A DNA stretch of 29,000 bases from an uncultured Holophagales bacterium (GCA_937927565.1 CALBDV010000535.1:1-29000); one strand, 5' to 3'; positions 1 to 7,838 are shown, counted from the stretch's first letter. Program-made: numbers and translations. The notes: generated by a model from the letters alone, not told the origin.

Positions 1-1761
1 TCCCTCGCCGAGGGAGAGCTGATCCGCGGGCGTGTCATCCAGGTCACGAACGACGAGATCCTCGTCGACATCGGCTACAAGTCGGAAGGGATGATCCCGC
101 GCTCGGAGTTCGCTCACGCGCCGGACCGCCTTCCGGTGGCCGGGCAGGAGATCGACGCCATCGTCGATCGGCGCGAGGATTCCTCGGGGTACGTCGTCCT
201 CTCGCACGAGAAGGCCCGTCGCATTCGAGCCTGGGACGCCATCGAGGCCGCGTTCAAGGAGAACCAGCCTGCAAAGGGGAAGGTCCTCGAGCGGGTCAAG
301 GGCGGGCTCTCCGTCGACATCGGGGTCCGGGCATTCCTTCCCGGGTCGCTCGCCGACATTCGGCCGCTGAAGAACCTCGACGTCCTCAGGGGCCGCGAGC
401 TCGAGTTCCGGATCGTCAGCTTCGACAAGAAGCGCGGCAACATCGTCCTCTCGCGCAAGGCGTTGATGGAAGAGGTCGCCGAGTCGAAGAAGAACGACGC
501 CGCCCAGGCGCTCGCCGACGGCCGCACGCTCCGGGGCACCATCAAGAACCTCACCGAGTACGGCGCCTTCGTCGACCTCGGCGGCATCGACGGCCTCCTC
601 CACGTGACCGACATCTCCTGGGGCCGCCTCGGCCATCCGTCCGAGGCCCTCCACGTCGGCCAGGAGGTCGAGGTCAAGGTCCTCAAGTTCGACTCGGACT
701 CGGGCCGGATCTCGCTCGGCATGAAGCAGCTCAAGCCCGACCCGTGGCAGGACCTTCCGGCGCACTACCCGGTCGGTGCCCGCGTCCGCGGCAAGGTCGT
801 CTCTCTCACCGACTACGGCGCCTTCGTCGAGCTCGAGGAGGGGGTCGAGGGCCTCATCCACGTCAGCGAGATGTCGTGGACGAAAAAGGTCAAGAACCCG
901 GCGAAGCTCCTTTCCGTGGGTGACACGGTCGAGGCCGTGATCGCCGACGTGAACCCCGAGACGCGCCGCCTCTCGCTGTCTCTCCGCGCGACCGAGCCGA
1001 ACCCGTGGGAGATGCTCGCCGAGAAGTTCCACATCGGCGACCGGATCCAGGGCGTCGTCCGCAACCTCACCGATTTCGGCGCTTTCGTCGAGATCGAAGA
1101 AGGGATCGACGGCCTGGTTCACATCTCCGACATGTCCTGGGGCCGCCGCGTCAAGCATCCGTCCGAGGTCGTCAAGAAGGGCGATCAGATCCAGGCCGTC
1201 CTGACGGCCATCGACGTCGAGAACCGCCGGATCAGCCTCTCGATCAAGGAGTTCCGCCCGAACGAGTGGGAGGAGTTCTCCAGGGAGCACAAGCCCGGAG
1301 ACGTCGTCGACGGGCAGGTGGCCAAGGTTGCCGATTTTGGCGTCTTCGTGCGCCTCCCCCTCGGTCTCGAGGGCTTGATGCACGTCTCGGAAACCGACGT
1401 CCTGCGCGGCCAGAAGCTGTCCGACGAGTTCCGGGAGGGCGATCCGATCCGCGTGAGGATCCTGCGGATCGAGGTCGACGAGCAGCGCATCGGGCTCTCG
1501 ATGCGCGACATTCCCCAGCCGGATCCGTCCGAGGCGCTGCCGGAGCCCTCCGTCGAGACGGAGGCCGGAGTGCCCGAGGTCGGAATCGACGCGGACGTCA
1601 CCGTCTCGACGGAGGCCGAGCAGCCCGCTCCGGCCGAAGCGGGAATCGACGCGACGTCGAAGTCCGAGGCCGATGCCTCGCCCGAAGCCGAGACTGCGGC
1701 AGAGGCGGAGGCCGACCCTGAACCCGCTCCTTCGGTCGAAGAGACGAAATCGGCCGACTGA
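1..1761 (+). CDS. rpsA: 30S ribosomal protein S1 (5' end outside window)
   Basis: RNA-binding protein of the small ribosomal subunit that helps mRNA load during initiation. The reading frame is open from base 1, where the sequence is already inside an S1 fold, so the true start lies upstream and the first in-frame ATG (base 91) is internal. Counting from base 1, 586 codons are visible. Six S1 OB-fold repeats lie at roughly residues 6-72, 92-155, 174-243, 259-330, 346-416 and 433-502. Repeats 3-5 carry the typical YGAFV/FGAFV and HVSEMSW/HISDMSW motifs. Six repeats match the long proteobacterial-type S1. Residues about 505-586 form an Ala/Glu/Pro-rich acidic tail of low complexity, probably disordered. 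Gene identity is certain; only the N-terminus is unknown. An HU-type gene follows after 71 bases of structured leader. Confidence 0.97.
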   Translation, partial: SLAEGELIRGRVIQVTNDEILVDIGYKSEGMIPRSEFAHAPDRLPVAGQEIDAIVDRREDSSGYVVLSHEKARRIRAWDAIEAAFKENQPAKGKVLERVKGGLSVDIGVRAFLPGSLADIRPLKNLDVLRGRELEFRIVSFDKKRGNIVLSRKALMEEVAESKKNDAAQALADGRTLRGTIKNLTEYGAFVDLGGIDGLLHVTDISWGRLGHPSEALHVGQEVEVKVLKFDSDSGRISLGMKQLKPDPWQDLPAHYPVGARVRGKVVSLTDYGAFVELEEGVEGLIHVSEMSWTKKVKNPAKLLSVGDTVEAVIADVNPETRRLSLSLRATEPNPWEMLAEKFHIGDRIQGVVRNLTDFGAFVEIEEGIDGLVHISDMSWGRRVKHPSEVVKKGDQIQAVLTAIDVENRRISLSIKEFRPNEWEEFSREHKPGDVVDGQVAKVADFGVFVRLPLGLEGLMHVSETDVLRGQKLSDEFREGDPIRVRILRIEVDEQRIGLSMRDIPQPDPSEALPEPSVETEAGVPEVGIDADVTVSTEAEQPAPAEAGIDATSKSEADASPEAETAAEAEADPEPAPSVEETKSAD

Positions 1762-1767
1762 CGTTCG

Positions 1768-1789
1768 CGACGCCTGCGAGGAGGCGTCG
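1768..1789 (+). other. Perfect 8-bp hairpin after rpsA stop
   Basis: CGACGCCT (1768-1775) and AGGCGTCG (1782-1789) form a perfect 8-bp stem with a 6-base loop, starting 6 bases after the rpsA stop. A run of G follows instead of T, so it is not a canonical intrinsic terminator. It may protect the rpsA 3' end or be part of the leader of the next gene. Confidence 0.5.
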
Positions 1790-1790
1790 T

Positions 1791-1832
1791 GGGGGGCGCT
1801 GTCGAATGCGGCGCTCCCCCCGGGGGGAGGAG
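1791..1832 (+). promoter_or_regulatory. G/C palindrome overlapping the HU ribosome binding site
   Basis: A G-run plus GCGC (1791-1799) can pair with GCGC-T-CCCCC (1811-1820, one bulged T). The same C-run also forms a perfect 16-base palindrome with the following G-run, CTCCCCCC/GGGGGGAG (1814-1829), which contains most of the purine-rich ribosome binding site just before ATG 1833. The two pairings exclude each other: one exposes the site, the other hides it. The pairing potential is seen directly; regulation is inferred. Confidence 0.45.
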
Positions 1833-2207
1833 ATGGAACGCGACACCCAGGGCGTCAGCCGGGCTGAAGGGACGACCACGAAGGCCGATCTCGTCGAAGA
1901 GGTTGCTCGGGCGGCCGAGCTGACGAAGAAGCAGGCCGAAGCGGTCGTCGAATCGGTGTTCCAGGGGATCATCTCTTCGCTTCGCACCGGGCAGAAGATA
2001 GAGCTCCGCGGTTTCGGGAGCTTCAAGCTGCGCCAGCGTGGGGCACGCGTCGCGCGCAACCCGAAGAAGAGCGGCGTGAAGGTCCTGGTCCCGCCGAAGC
2101 TCGTCCCCTACTTCAAGCCGGGCAAGAAGCTCAAGGAGCTGATCAACGAGGAGGCGCCGGCGCCGGAGGCGGCCTCGCTGGCGTCGTCGGCACCCCCGGA
2201 GGAATGA
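1833..2207 (+). CDS. HU/IHF-family DNA-binding protein
   Basis: Small nucleoid protein that binds and bends DNA as a dimer. From ATG 1833 it has 124 residues. The HU/IHF fold spans about residues 14-105 and includes the GFGSFKLRQR core, the ARNPKKSG arm with the DNA-intercalating region, and VPYFKPGKKLKELIN at the end of the fold. About 19 Ala/Pro/Glu-rich residues follow. The first ~14 residues are an extension, since classic HU starts near TKADLVEEV. The start is uncertain: ATG 1833 has GGAGG only 2 bases upstream, while in-frame ATG 1806 lies in the loop of a strong hairpin with only a G-run upstream. HU and the IHF subunits cannot be told apart from this sequence alone. The next gene overlaps by 4 bases (ATGA). 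Confidence 0.9.
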   Translation: MERDTQGVSRAEGTTTKADLVEEVARAAELTKKQAEAVVESVFQGIISSLRTGQKIELRGFGSFKLRQRGARVARNPKKSGVKVLVPPKLVPYFKPGKKLKELINEEAPAPEAASLASSAPPEE

Positions 2208-2707
2208 ACGACGTCCTCTTCACGCCCTGGCGGATGACGTATCTGACGGGTCCCGCGCCCTCCGAGCCTTCCAGCTGTCTCTTCTGCGACCTCCAGGGCC
2301 TCGGCGATGCCGAGGCCCTCATCGTCCTGAGGGGGAAGCACGTCTTCGCCGTTCTGAACCGCTACCCCTACTCGAACGGCCACGTCATGGTCGCGCCGTT
2401 CGCCCACAGGGGAACTCTCCCGGAGCTGACGCGGGACGAGAGGACGGAGCTCATGGACGTCGCCGCGCGGCTGGAGGAGACGCTCCGCGCCGAGTACTCG
2501 CCCCACGGCATCAACGCGGGCCTGAACCTCGGCCGGTGCGCCGGGGCGGGGGTGCCCGGCCACCTGCACCTTCACCTCGTTCCCCGCTGGGACGGCGACA
2601 CGAACTTCATGACGGTCCTCTCCGGAACGCGAATCGTTCCGGAGGACCTCGGCGTGACCTACGGCCGGCTCCGGGCGCGCCTCGGCACGCCGGAGGGGGG
2701 CCCCTGA
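2204..2707 (+). CDS. HIT-family nucleotide hydrolase / AP4A phosphorylase-like
   Basis: A 167-residue histidine-triad protein. The active-site motif HLHLHLV lies at residues 120-126, with His122, the middle one, as the expected nucleophile that forms a nucleotidyl intermediate. A CLFC pair (Cys25, Cys28) suggests a structural zinc, as in the Ap4A phosphorylase-like branch of the family. Motifs NRYPYSNGHVMV and GLNLG are typical of that branch. Likely substrates are dinucleoside polyphosphates or AMP conjugates; the exact reaction cannot be read from sequence. ATG 2204 overlaps the HU stop by 4 bases, so translation is probably coupled. The product is expected to be cytoplasmic. Confidence 0.93.
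   Translation: MNDVLFTPWRMTYLTGPAPSEPSSCLFCDLQGLGDAEALIVLRGKHVFAVLNRYPYSNGHVMVAPFAHRGTLPELTRDERTELMDVAARLEETLRAEYSPHGINAGLNLGRCAGAGVPGHLHLHLVPRWDGDTNFMTVLSGTRIVPEDLGVTYGRLRARLGTPEGGP
2692..2696 (+). promoter_or_regulatory. Shine-Dalgarno for a probable CTG start
   Basis: GGAGG, followed by more G, lies 7 bases before CTG 2704. The CTG overlaps the upstream stop as CTGA, copying the NTGA geometry used at many junctions here. The only alternative starts in this frame are GTG 2746 and TTG 2749, which would remove the N-terminal basic stretch. Confidence 0.5.
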
Positions 2708-3090
2708 CCAGAGCGCCGCGCTCGACGGCCTCCCGCCTCTTCGCGGTGTTGCTCGCGTTCCTCGTCCCCGGCCTGGGGCACGTCTGGGCAGGACGCCGGG
2801 CGCGGGGATCGGCCTACTTCGTCCTGGTGGGAGCGGCCTTCGCCACGGGTCTGGCCCTCGGCGGCTCGGTCGGCTCGCTGCCCTCTCGAAGCCTGGGCTC
2901 CTTCCTCACGACGACGGCCACCCACGCCGTCGTCGGCCCCGGCCTTCTCGTCCACGCCACCGGCAGGGGGCAGGGCGATCCCGGGTCTCCGCTCTTCGAG
3001 GTCGCGATGACCTACCTGATCGTCGCGGGCGTGATGAACGTGCTGCTCGCCTTCGACGCCTGGGACGTGGCGGGAGAGCTGAAACCGTGA
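2704..3090 (+). CDS. Small membrane protein with PGLGH..GRR.RG motif
   Basis: About 128 residues if translation begins at CTG 2704; GTG 2746 or TTG 2749 are later options. After a basic N-terminus comes a hydrophobic segment with PGLGHVWAGRRARGSAYF, then further hydrophobic stretches around residues 45-58 and near the C-terminus (MTYLIVAGVMNVLLAFDAW). I infer 3-4 membrane segments. The PGxGHxxxGRxxRGxxYF signature resembles small TM2-like or uncharacterised-domain membrane proteins seen in acidobacteria; this is recalled similarity, not a search result. The gene sits between a HIT gene and lpxB and overlaps the next small membrane gene by 4 bases. Function unknown. An envelope role is plausible from its position only. 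Confidence 0.7.
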   Translation: MTRAPRSTASRLFAVLLAFLVPGLGHVWAGRRARGSAYFVLVGAAFATGLALGGSVGSLPSRSLGSFLTTTATHAVVGPGLLVHATGRGQGDPGSPLFEVAMTYLIVAGVMNVLLAFDAWDVAGELKP

Positions 3091-3278
3091 CGGAGACTCC
3101 CTTCGCGGACCACTTCTTTCATCTGGTTCTCCTCGGGACGATCGTGTCGGCCTTCTTCTCCCTCCTGTGGCGCGACGAGACTCGAGAACGACGGCGGTTC
3201 TTCGCGAGGATGTGGACGGCGATCGTCGGCGGCTCGCTCGCCGTCGCGTGGGCGATGTCGTTCGTCGGGGGGCGGTGA
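3087..3278 (+). CDS. Small two-helix membrane protein, unknown function
   Basis: Encodes 63 residues from GTG 3087, overlapping the previous stop as GTGA. Two hydrophobic segments (about residues 10-27 and 43-60) flank a strongly charged loop, WRDETRERRRFF. No family is recognised. It ends 4 bases before lpxB and shares strand and coupling geometry with its neighbours, which supports it as a real gene rather than a chance frame. Together with the preceding gene it forms a pair of small membrane proteins directly upstream of lipid A genes. It could assist lipid A assembly or be unrelated; nothing in the sequence decides. Confidence 0.65.
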   Translation: MTETPFADHFFHLVLLGTIVSAFFSLLWRDETRERRRFFARMWTAIVGGSLAVAWAMSFVGGR

Positions 3279-3282
3279 CGCC

Positions 3283-4428
3283 ATGCGCCTCCTCTTCTCT
3301 GCGGGCGAGGTCTCGGGAGACCAGCACGGCGCGGCGCTCCTGTCGGCACTCAAGGAGCGCGTCCCTGCGCTTCACGTTCTCGGCCTCGGCGGCGACCGGT
3401 GCGCGGCGGAGGGGATGAAGCTCCTCGCACACCAGAAGGACCTCGCCATCATCGGCGTGGTGGAGGCCCTCGCGAAGATCCGCTTCGCCCGTCGGCTGAT
3501 CCGTGAGCTGACGACGGCCGCGACGAGGGAGAACGTCGACGCCGCCGTCCTGATCGACTCACCCGACTTCCACCTGCCCCTCGCGCGCCGGCTCGCGAAG
3601 GCCGGAATTCCCGTCGTCTTCTACGTTTCGCCCCAGGTCTGGGCGTGGCGAAGCGGGCGGGCGAAGACGATCGCGCGACTGGGGCGCGGCGTCCTGACCC
3701 TCTTTCGCTTCGAGAAGCGCTGGTACGACGCGCGCGGCCTCGGCGAGCGCGTGACGTGGGTGGGTCACCCCCTCGTCGACGACGCGGCGCGCGAGCTTTC
3801 GACGCCCGCGTCCGCGCCTCGGGAGGGCCGCCGCCGCATCGTCCTGATGCCCGGCTCCCGCGCGGGCGAGATCCGAAAGCTCCTGCCGCTCCTGCGCGAC
3901 GCGGCGACCCTCCTGACCACCCGGCGGAACGACGTCGACGTCGTCCTCGTCCGGGCCGACTCCGTTCCCGAGAGCCTGCTGGGCGAGATCGCAGGCGACG
4001 CCCTCGCGGGCTGGACGATCGTCTCGGGACCGCACCTGGCGCTCCTCGCTGCGTCGGATGTTCTCGTGGTGGCCTCGGGAACGGCGACCGTGGAGGGTCT
4101 TCTGGCCGGAATCCCGATGGTCGTCGTCTACCGGGTGGCGACGATCAGCTACCTTCTCGGCAAGCTCCTCGTGAAGGTTCCGAACGTCGCGATGGCGAAC
4201 ATCCTCTCGGACCCGGGCGACGGCTCGCAGACCGTCCCCGAGCTGATCCAGCGAGCCGCGACCCCCGAGCGGATCGTCGCCGAGGTGGAGCGATTCCTCT
4301 CGGACGCGGGGCGCGCCGACGAAGCCCGTCGCCGGCTCGCCCTCGGGCGGGAGGATCTCGGGCCGCCGGGCGCGCCCGGCCGGACCGCGGACGCCGTCCT
4401 CGCCCTCGTCGGGAAGGGCCGCGCGTGA
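3283..4428 (+). CDS. lpxB: Lipid-A-disaccharide synthase
   Basis: Glycosyltransferase (GT19) that joins UDP-2,3-diacylglucosamine and lipid X to make the lipid A disaccharide at the inner face of the cytoplasmic membrane. The 381 residues match the usual length. Family landmarks are present: SAGEVSGDQHGA at the N-terminus, IDSPDFHLPLA, YVSPQVWAWRSGR, GHPLVDD, MPGSRAGEIRKLLP, and the C-terminal SGTATVEGLL donor-site region. The LpxB call implies LPS or lipid A in the outer membrane. The start ATG 3283 lies 4 bases after the small membrane gene, and the stop overlaps msbA (GTGA). No lpxA, lpxD or lpxK is seen here. Confidence 0.97.
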   Translation: MRLLFSAGEVSGDQHGAALLSALKERVPALHVLGLGGDRCAAEGMKLLAHQKDLAIIGVVEALAKIRFARRLIRELTTAATRENVDAAVLIDSPDFHLPLARRLAKAGIPVVFYVSPQVWAWRSGRAKTIARLGRGVLTLFRFEKRWYDARGLGERVTWVGHPLVDDAARELSTPASAPREGRRRIVLMPGSRAGEIRKLLPLLRDAATLLTTRRNDVDVVLVRADSVPESLLGEIAGDALAGWTIVSGPHLALLAASDVLVVASGTATVEGLLAGIPMVVVYRVATISYLLGKLLVKVPNVAMANILSDPGDGSQTVPELIQRAATPERIVAEVERFLSDAGRADEARRRLALGREDLGPPGAPGRTADAVLALVGKGRA

Positions 4429-6314
4429 AGGACTTCGCCCGCCTGGCACGTCTCTTCCGCCCGCACGCCCGGGCAGCACTCGTCGCGGTTCTCGCGATGA
4501 TCGGCGTCGCCCTCTTCACCACGCTCGTCGCCTACCTCTTCGGACCGCTCTTCGACCAGGTCCTGTCGCCCGGTCAGGGCGCGGCCGTGAAGCAGGAGCT
4601 CGCGGCCGATCCCGCGGCACGCGGCCTCGGGAAGGCGCTCGCCGCGACCGAGGAGGCGAGGAAGACGACCGTCATCCGCTGGCTCGACGACGGGCTCCTG
4701 AGCCTCCAGCGCGCCGTCGGAGTGACGGACGAGAACAGGGGCGTCGCCCTGCCCCTTCTCCTCCTCGTGGCGTTCCTCCTGAAGAACCTCTGCGCGTTCG
4801 CGGCGGAGTACCGCTTCAACGCCGTCGGGCTCGCCTTCGTGAGAGACGTTCGCCGGCTCGTCTACGAACGCCTTCTCGGACAGTCGGGCGCCTTCCACGC
4901 GAAGCACCCGTCCGGCGATCTCATCTCGCGCGTCACGGGGGACGTCGACCGGATCCAGAGCCTCTTCGGGACCGAGCTCGCGGACCTCGTCCAGTCCGTC
5001 GCGACGCTCGCCGGCCTCTCCGTCCTCGTCGTCTCGCGCTCTCCGCAGCTGACGATCATCGCCCTCGTCGTAGCTCCCGCGATCGTCGTTCCGGTCGTCC
5101 TGATCGCGAACCGTCTCCGGCGGATCTCGAAGGCGGGGCGCGAGCGGATGGGAGATCTCACGGGCGTCCTCTCGGAGACGCTCCGTGGCCACCGGGTCGT
5201 CCAGGCCTACGGTGCGGAGAGATACGAGGCCGACCGCTTCGGTGAGGTGAACGAGCGAACGTTCCGCCTCCTCCGGAAGGGGGCGCGGGTGATGGCGCTC
5301 TCCTCGCCTCTCGTCGAGACCGCCTCGGTCCTCGCCTTCCTCGTTCTCCTCGGCTACGCGAGCAGGCGGATCGAAGCCGGGACCATGACTCTCGGCGCGT
5401 TCATCTCGTTCGGCGTCGGGCTGGTGATGATGTACCAGCCGTTCAAGCGCGCCACCAGGATCAACCTCGCGCTGCAGCAGGCGCTCGCCTCGGCGCGACG
5501 CCTCTTCGAGGTCCTCGACGAGCCTGTCCTCGTCGTCGACCGGCCGGGCGCGGCGCCGCTCGGTCCGTTCGAGGACGGGATCCGCTTCGAGGACGTGTCG
5601 TTCGCGTACCCGGGCGGCCCCGACGTCCTGTCGAACGTCGATCTCGCCGTCCCGCGCGGCTCGGTGACGGCGCTCGTCGGCCCCTCGGGAGCGGGGAAGA
5701 CGACCCTCGCGAACCTCCTGCCTCGCTTCATGGACGTGACCGGCGGGAGGATCGCCATCGACGGCGTCGACGTCCGCGACGTGTCGCTCGTCTCACTGCG
5801 CGGGGCGATGGCTCTCGTGACACAGGACGTCGTCCTGTTCGACGACACGGTCCGCAGGAACGTCGCCTACGGACTCCCGGACGTCCCGGAGGAGCGGATT
5901 CGCGCGGCCCTCGCCGCAGCAAACGCGATGGCGTTCGTCGACGCCCTCCCGAAGGGGCTCGACACTCCCGTCGGGGAGGCCGGCGGCCGGCTCTCGGGAG
6001 GGCAGAGGCAGAGGCTCGCCATCGCCCGGGCTCTTCTCAAGGACCCGCCGATCCTCATTCTCGACGAGGCGACGTCGGCTCTCGACACAGAGAGCGAGCG
6101 GGCGGTGCAGGACGCTCTCGAGCGCCTCATGGCCGGCAGGACGACTCTCGTGATCGCCCACCGTCTCTCGACGGTGCGGCGTGCCGACCAGATCGTCGTT
6201 CTCGATCGCGGCCGGCTCGTCGAGCGCGGCCGCCATGCCGAGCTCCTGGCGCTCGGAGGCGTTTACCGGAGGCTGCACGACCTCGCGGCCTTCGAAGAGG
6301 AGAAGATCACGTGA
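4425..6314 (+). CDS. msbA: Lipid A flippase-type ABC transporter (MsbA-like)
   Basis: ABC half-transporter of 629 residues, expected to act as a homodimer that flips lipid A-core across the inner membrane. The N-terminal half has six predicted helices. The C-terminal nucleotide-binding domain has Walker A GPSGAGKTT (419-427), a Q-loop around LVTQDVVLFDD, signature LSGGQRQRL from residue 523, Walker B ILILDEA (543-549) and H-loop His579. The loop between the first two helices is long (about residues 40-105) and contains an Ala/Glu/Lys-rich stretch, which makes the protein somewhat longer than the roughly 580-residue E. coli protein. The frame stays open far upstream inside lpxB, but GTG 4425 overlaps the lpxB stop by 4 bases and begins at the right place for the family. 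Position after lpxB supports lipid A as substrate. Confidence 0.9.
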   Translation: MKDFARLARLFRPHARAALVAVLAMIGVALFTTLVAYLFGPLFDQVLSPGQGAAVKQELAADPAARGLGKALAATEEARKTTVIRWLDDGLLSLQRAVGVTDENRGVALPLLLLVAFLLKNLCAFAAEYRFNAVGLAFVRDVRRLVYERLLGQSGAFHAKHPSGDLISRVTGDVDRIQSLFGTELADLVQSVATLAGLSVLVVSRSPQLTIIALVVAPAIVVPVVLIANRLRRISKAGRERMGDLTGVLSETLRGHRVVQAYGAERYEADRFGEVNERTFRLLRKGARVMALSSPLVETASVLAFLVLLGYASRRIEAGTMTLGAFISFGVGLVMMYQPFKRATRINLALQQALASARRLFEVLDEPVLVVDRPGAAPLGPFEDGIRFEDVSFAYPGGPDVLSNVDLAVPRGSVTALVGPSGAGKTTLANLLPRFMDVTGGRIAIDGVDVRDVSLVSLRGAMALVTQDVVLFDDTVRRNVAYGLPDVPEERIRAALAAANAMAFVDALPKGLDTPVGEAGGRLSGGQRQRLAIARALLKDPPILILDEATSALDTESERAVQDALERLMAGRTTLVIAHRLSTVRRADQIVVLDRGRLVERGRHAELLALGGVYRRLHDLAAFEEEKIT

Positions 6315-7180
6315 AGTCGATGTCCGGTTTCGGGCGCGCCCAGTCCGTCCTTCCCGACGGGACCCAGATCTCGATCACCGTCCGGGGCGTCAACCACCGC
6401 TTCCTCGACCTGTCGCTGAAGATGAGGGACGACCTCGGAGCTCTCGAGGCGCCGCTGCGCAAGCTCGTCTCCTCGGCCGTCGCGCGGGGGCACGTCGACC
6501 TCTCGGTGCGGGTGTCGAAGCCGGCGGGAGGCGCGGTCTCGATCGACGGCGCCACGGCAGGCCGCTACGCCCAGGAGTGGCGGCGGCTCGCGGAGGTGAA
6601 CGCGCTCCCGGGCGAGCTGTCGGCCCGTGACCTGCTCTCGCTGCCGGGCGTCGTCCGCGTCGCCGAGGACGAGGCGGGCGAATCGCTCGGGACCGCGATC
6701 CTCGACGCGACCCGCGGCGCGCTCGACGATTTCGATGCGTCCCGCCGCCGCGAGGGCGAGGCGACGGCGGACGCCCTCGGCGTGATCCTCGACCGCCTGG
6801 AGTCGGGGATCGCCCGCGTTTCCGAGGCGCGGGACGGGCTGTCCGAGAGGCTCCTGGCCCAGCTTCGCGAACGGGTGGCAAAGCTGGCGGCAGGAGTCCC
6901 TCTCGACGAGGCACGCCTGGCCCAGGAGGTCGCTCTCCTGGCCGACCGCGCCGACATCACCGAGGAGATCGACCGGTTCCGGGCGCACCTCGTCGAGGCG
7001 AGACGACTGATGGAAGGAGGGCCGGCATCGGGCAAGCGGCTCGACGTCCTCGCCCAGGAGCTTCACCGTGAGGCGAACACGAGCAGCCAGAAGGCGCGCG
7101 AGCTTCCTCTCACGCGCGTCCTTCTCGACCTGAAGTCGGACGTGGAAGCGTTCAAGGAACAGATCCAGAACGTGGAGTGA
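6311..7180 (+). CDS. yicC: YicC/YloC-family endoribonuclease
   Basis: A 289-residue member of the YicC/YloC family, reported to act as an endoribonuclease. It begins MKSMSGFG, matching the family N-terminus (usually MxxSMTGFG), so GTG 6311 is preferred over ATG 6320. The N-terminal domain contains VNHRFLDLSLKM. The C-terminal domain (DUF1732 type) carries ADITEEIDRFRAH and LAQELHREANTSSQKA, close to the conserved EANTxxSK motif. It overlaps msbA and gmk by 4 bases each. The yicC-gmk pairing is widely conserved in bacteria. The RNA target here is unknown. Confidence 0.95.
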   Translation: MKSMSGFGRAQSVLPDGTQISITVRGVNHRFLDLSLKMRDDLGALEAPLRKLVSSAVARGHVDLSVRVSKPAGGAVSIDGATAGRYAQEWRRLAEVNALPGELSARDLLSLPGVVRVAEDEAGESLGTAILDATRGALDDFDASRRREGEATADALGVILDRLESGIARVSEARDGLSERLLAQLRERVAKLAAGVPLDEARLAQEVALLADRADITEEIDRFRAHLVEARRLMEGGPASGKRLDVLAQELHREANTSSQKARELPLTRVLLDLKSDVEAFKEQIQNVE

Positions 7181-7809
7181 CCTTGAGACCCGCCGGAGAC
7201 CTCTTCATCGTCTCGTCCCCTTCCGGAGCCGGGAAGACGACGCTCATCCGCCGGATCCTGGCCGATCCCGTCTTCGCCGGATCCATCCACTTCTCCGTCT
7301 CCCACACGACGCGAGCTCCCCGGCCCGGCGAGGTCCACGGCCGGGAGTACCACTTCGTCTCGCCGGAGGAGTTCGAGTCCCTCGTCTTCCGGGATGGATT
7401 CCTCGAGCACGCCGTCTACGACGGACACCGGTACGGCACTTCGCGGGGCGAGGTCGAGCCTCGCCTGGCGGCCGGTATCGACGTTCTCCTCGACATCGAC
7501 GTCCAGGGGGCTCGCCAGGTCCGTTCGCGCATGCCCGACGTCGTCAAGGTCTTCGTCTTTCCACCCTCCCGACAGGTCCTGGAGGCCCGCCTCGAGGCCC
7601 GGGGGCACAACTCCCCCGATTCCATCGTCCGGCGTCTGGAGGCGGCCGCCCGGGAGATGGGGGAGTTCGGCGAATACGACTATGCGATAATCAACGATGT
7701 CCTCGACGCGGCCGTAGATGAATTGCGGTCCATTGTCGTGGCCCGCCGGTCGAGTCGCCGGAGACGGCAGGAACGGCTCGAGGCCATTTTGAGGACTTTT
7801 CCCGCATGA
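7177..7809 (+). CDS. gmk: Guanylate kinase
   Basis: Phosphorylates GMP to GDP with ATP in the cytoplasm. The 210 residues match the family. The P-loop SPSGAGKTT is at residues 14-22. The GMP-binding part includes SHTTRAPRPGE, YHFVS and the FLEHAVYDGHRYGTSR stretch, followed by DIDVQGARQVR and the lid. GTG 7177 overlaps the yicC stop by 4 bases. Omega (rpoZ) follows directly, an arrangement common in proteobacteria. An inverted repeat (7801-7815) straddles its stop codon. Confidence 0.97.
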   Translation: MTLRPAGDLFIVSSPSGAGKTTLIRRILADPVFAGSIHFSVSHTTRAPRPGEVHGREYHFVSPEEFESLVFRDGFLEHAVYDGHRYGTSRGEVEPRLAAGIDVLLDIDVQGARQVRSRMPDVVKVFVFPPSRQVLEARLEARGHNSPDSIVRRLEAAAREMGEFGEYDYAIINDVLDAAVDELRSIVVARRSSRRRRQERLEAILRTFPA

Positions 7810-7815
7810 TGCGGG
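7801..7815 (+). repeat. 15-base inverted repeat at gmk/rpoZ junction
   Basis: CCCGCAT-G-ATGCGGG is a perfect inverted repeat covering the gmk stop and the first possible rpoZ ATG (7806). As RNA it could fold into a 5-bp stem with a 5-base loop. TTTT precedes rather than follows it, so it is not a terminator on this strand. It would tend to mask ATG 7806, favouring ATG 7839. Confidence 0.4.
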
Positions 7816-7838
7816 TGATCTTGCGAACGGGAGACCGA

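Noticed and set aside
1768..1821. rpsA-HU hairpins as a rho-independent terminator
   Set aside because: No T-run follows either stem. The region is better described as leader structure.
3645..4424. Upstream open part of the msbA frame inside lpxB
   Set aside because: It reads as Arg/Pro-rich shadow sequence of lpxB. GTG 4425 gives the GTGA overlap and a proper first transmembrane segment.
4440..4460. TGGCAC sequence as a sigma-54 -24 element
   Set aside because: It lies inside msbA and has no TTGC-like -12 element at the required spacing. Other TGGCAC matches near 23064 and 28184 fail in the same way.
7801..7815. Inverted repeat at the end of gmk as an intrinsic terminator
   Set aside because: The T-run comes before the repeat, the stem is short, and rpoZ begins within or just after it, so termination here is unlikely.
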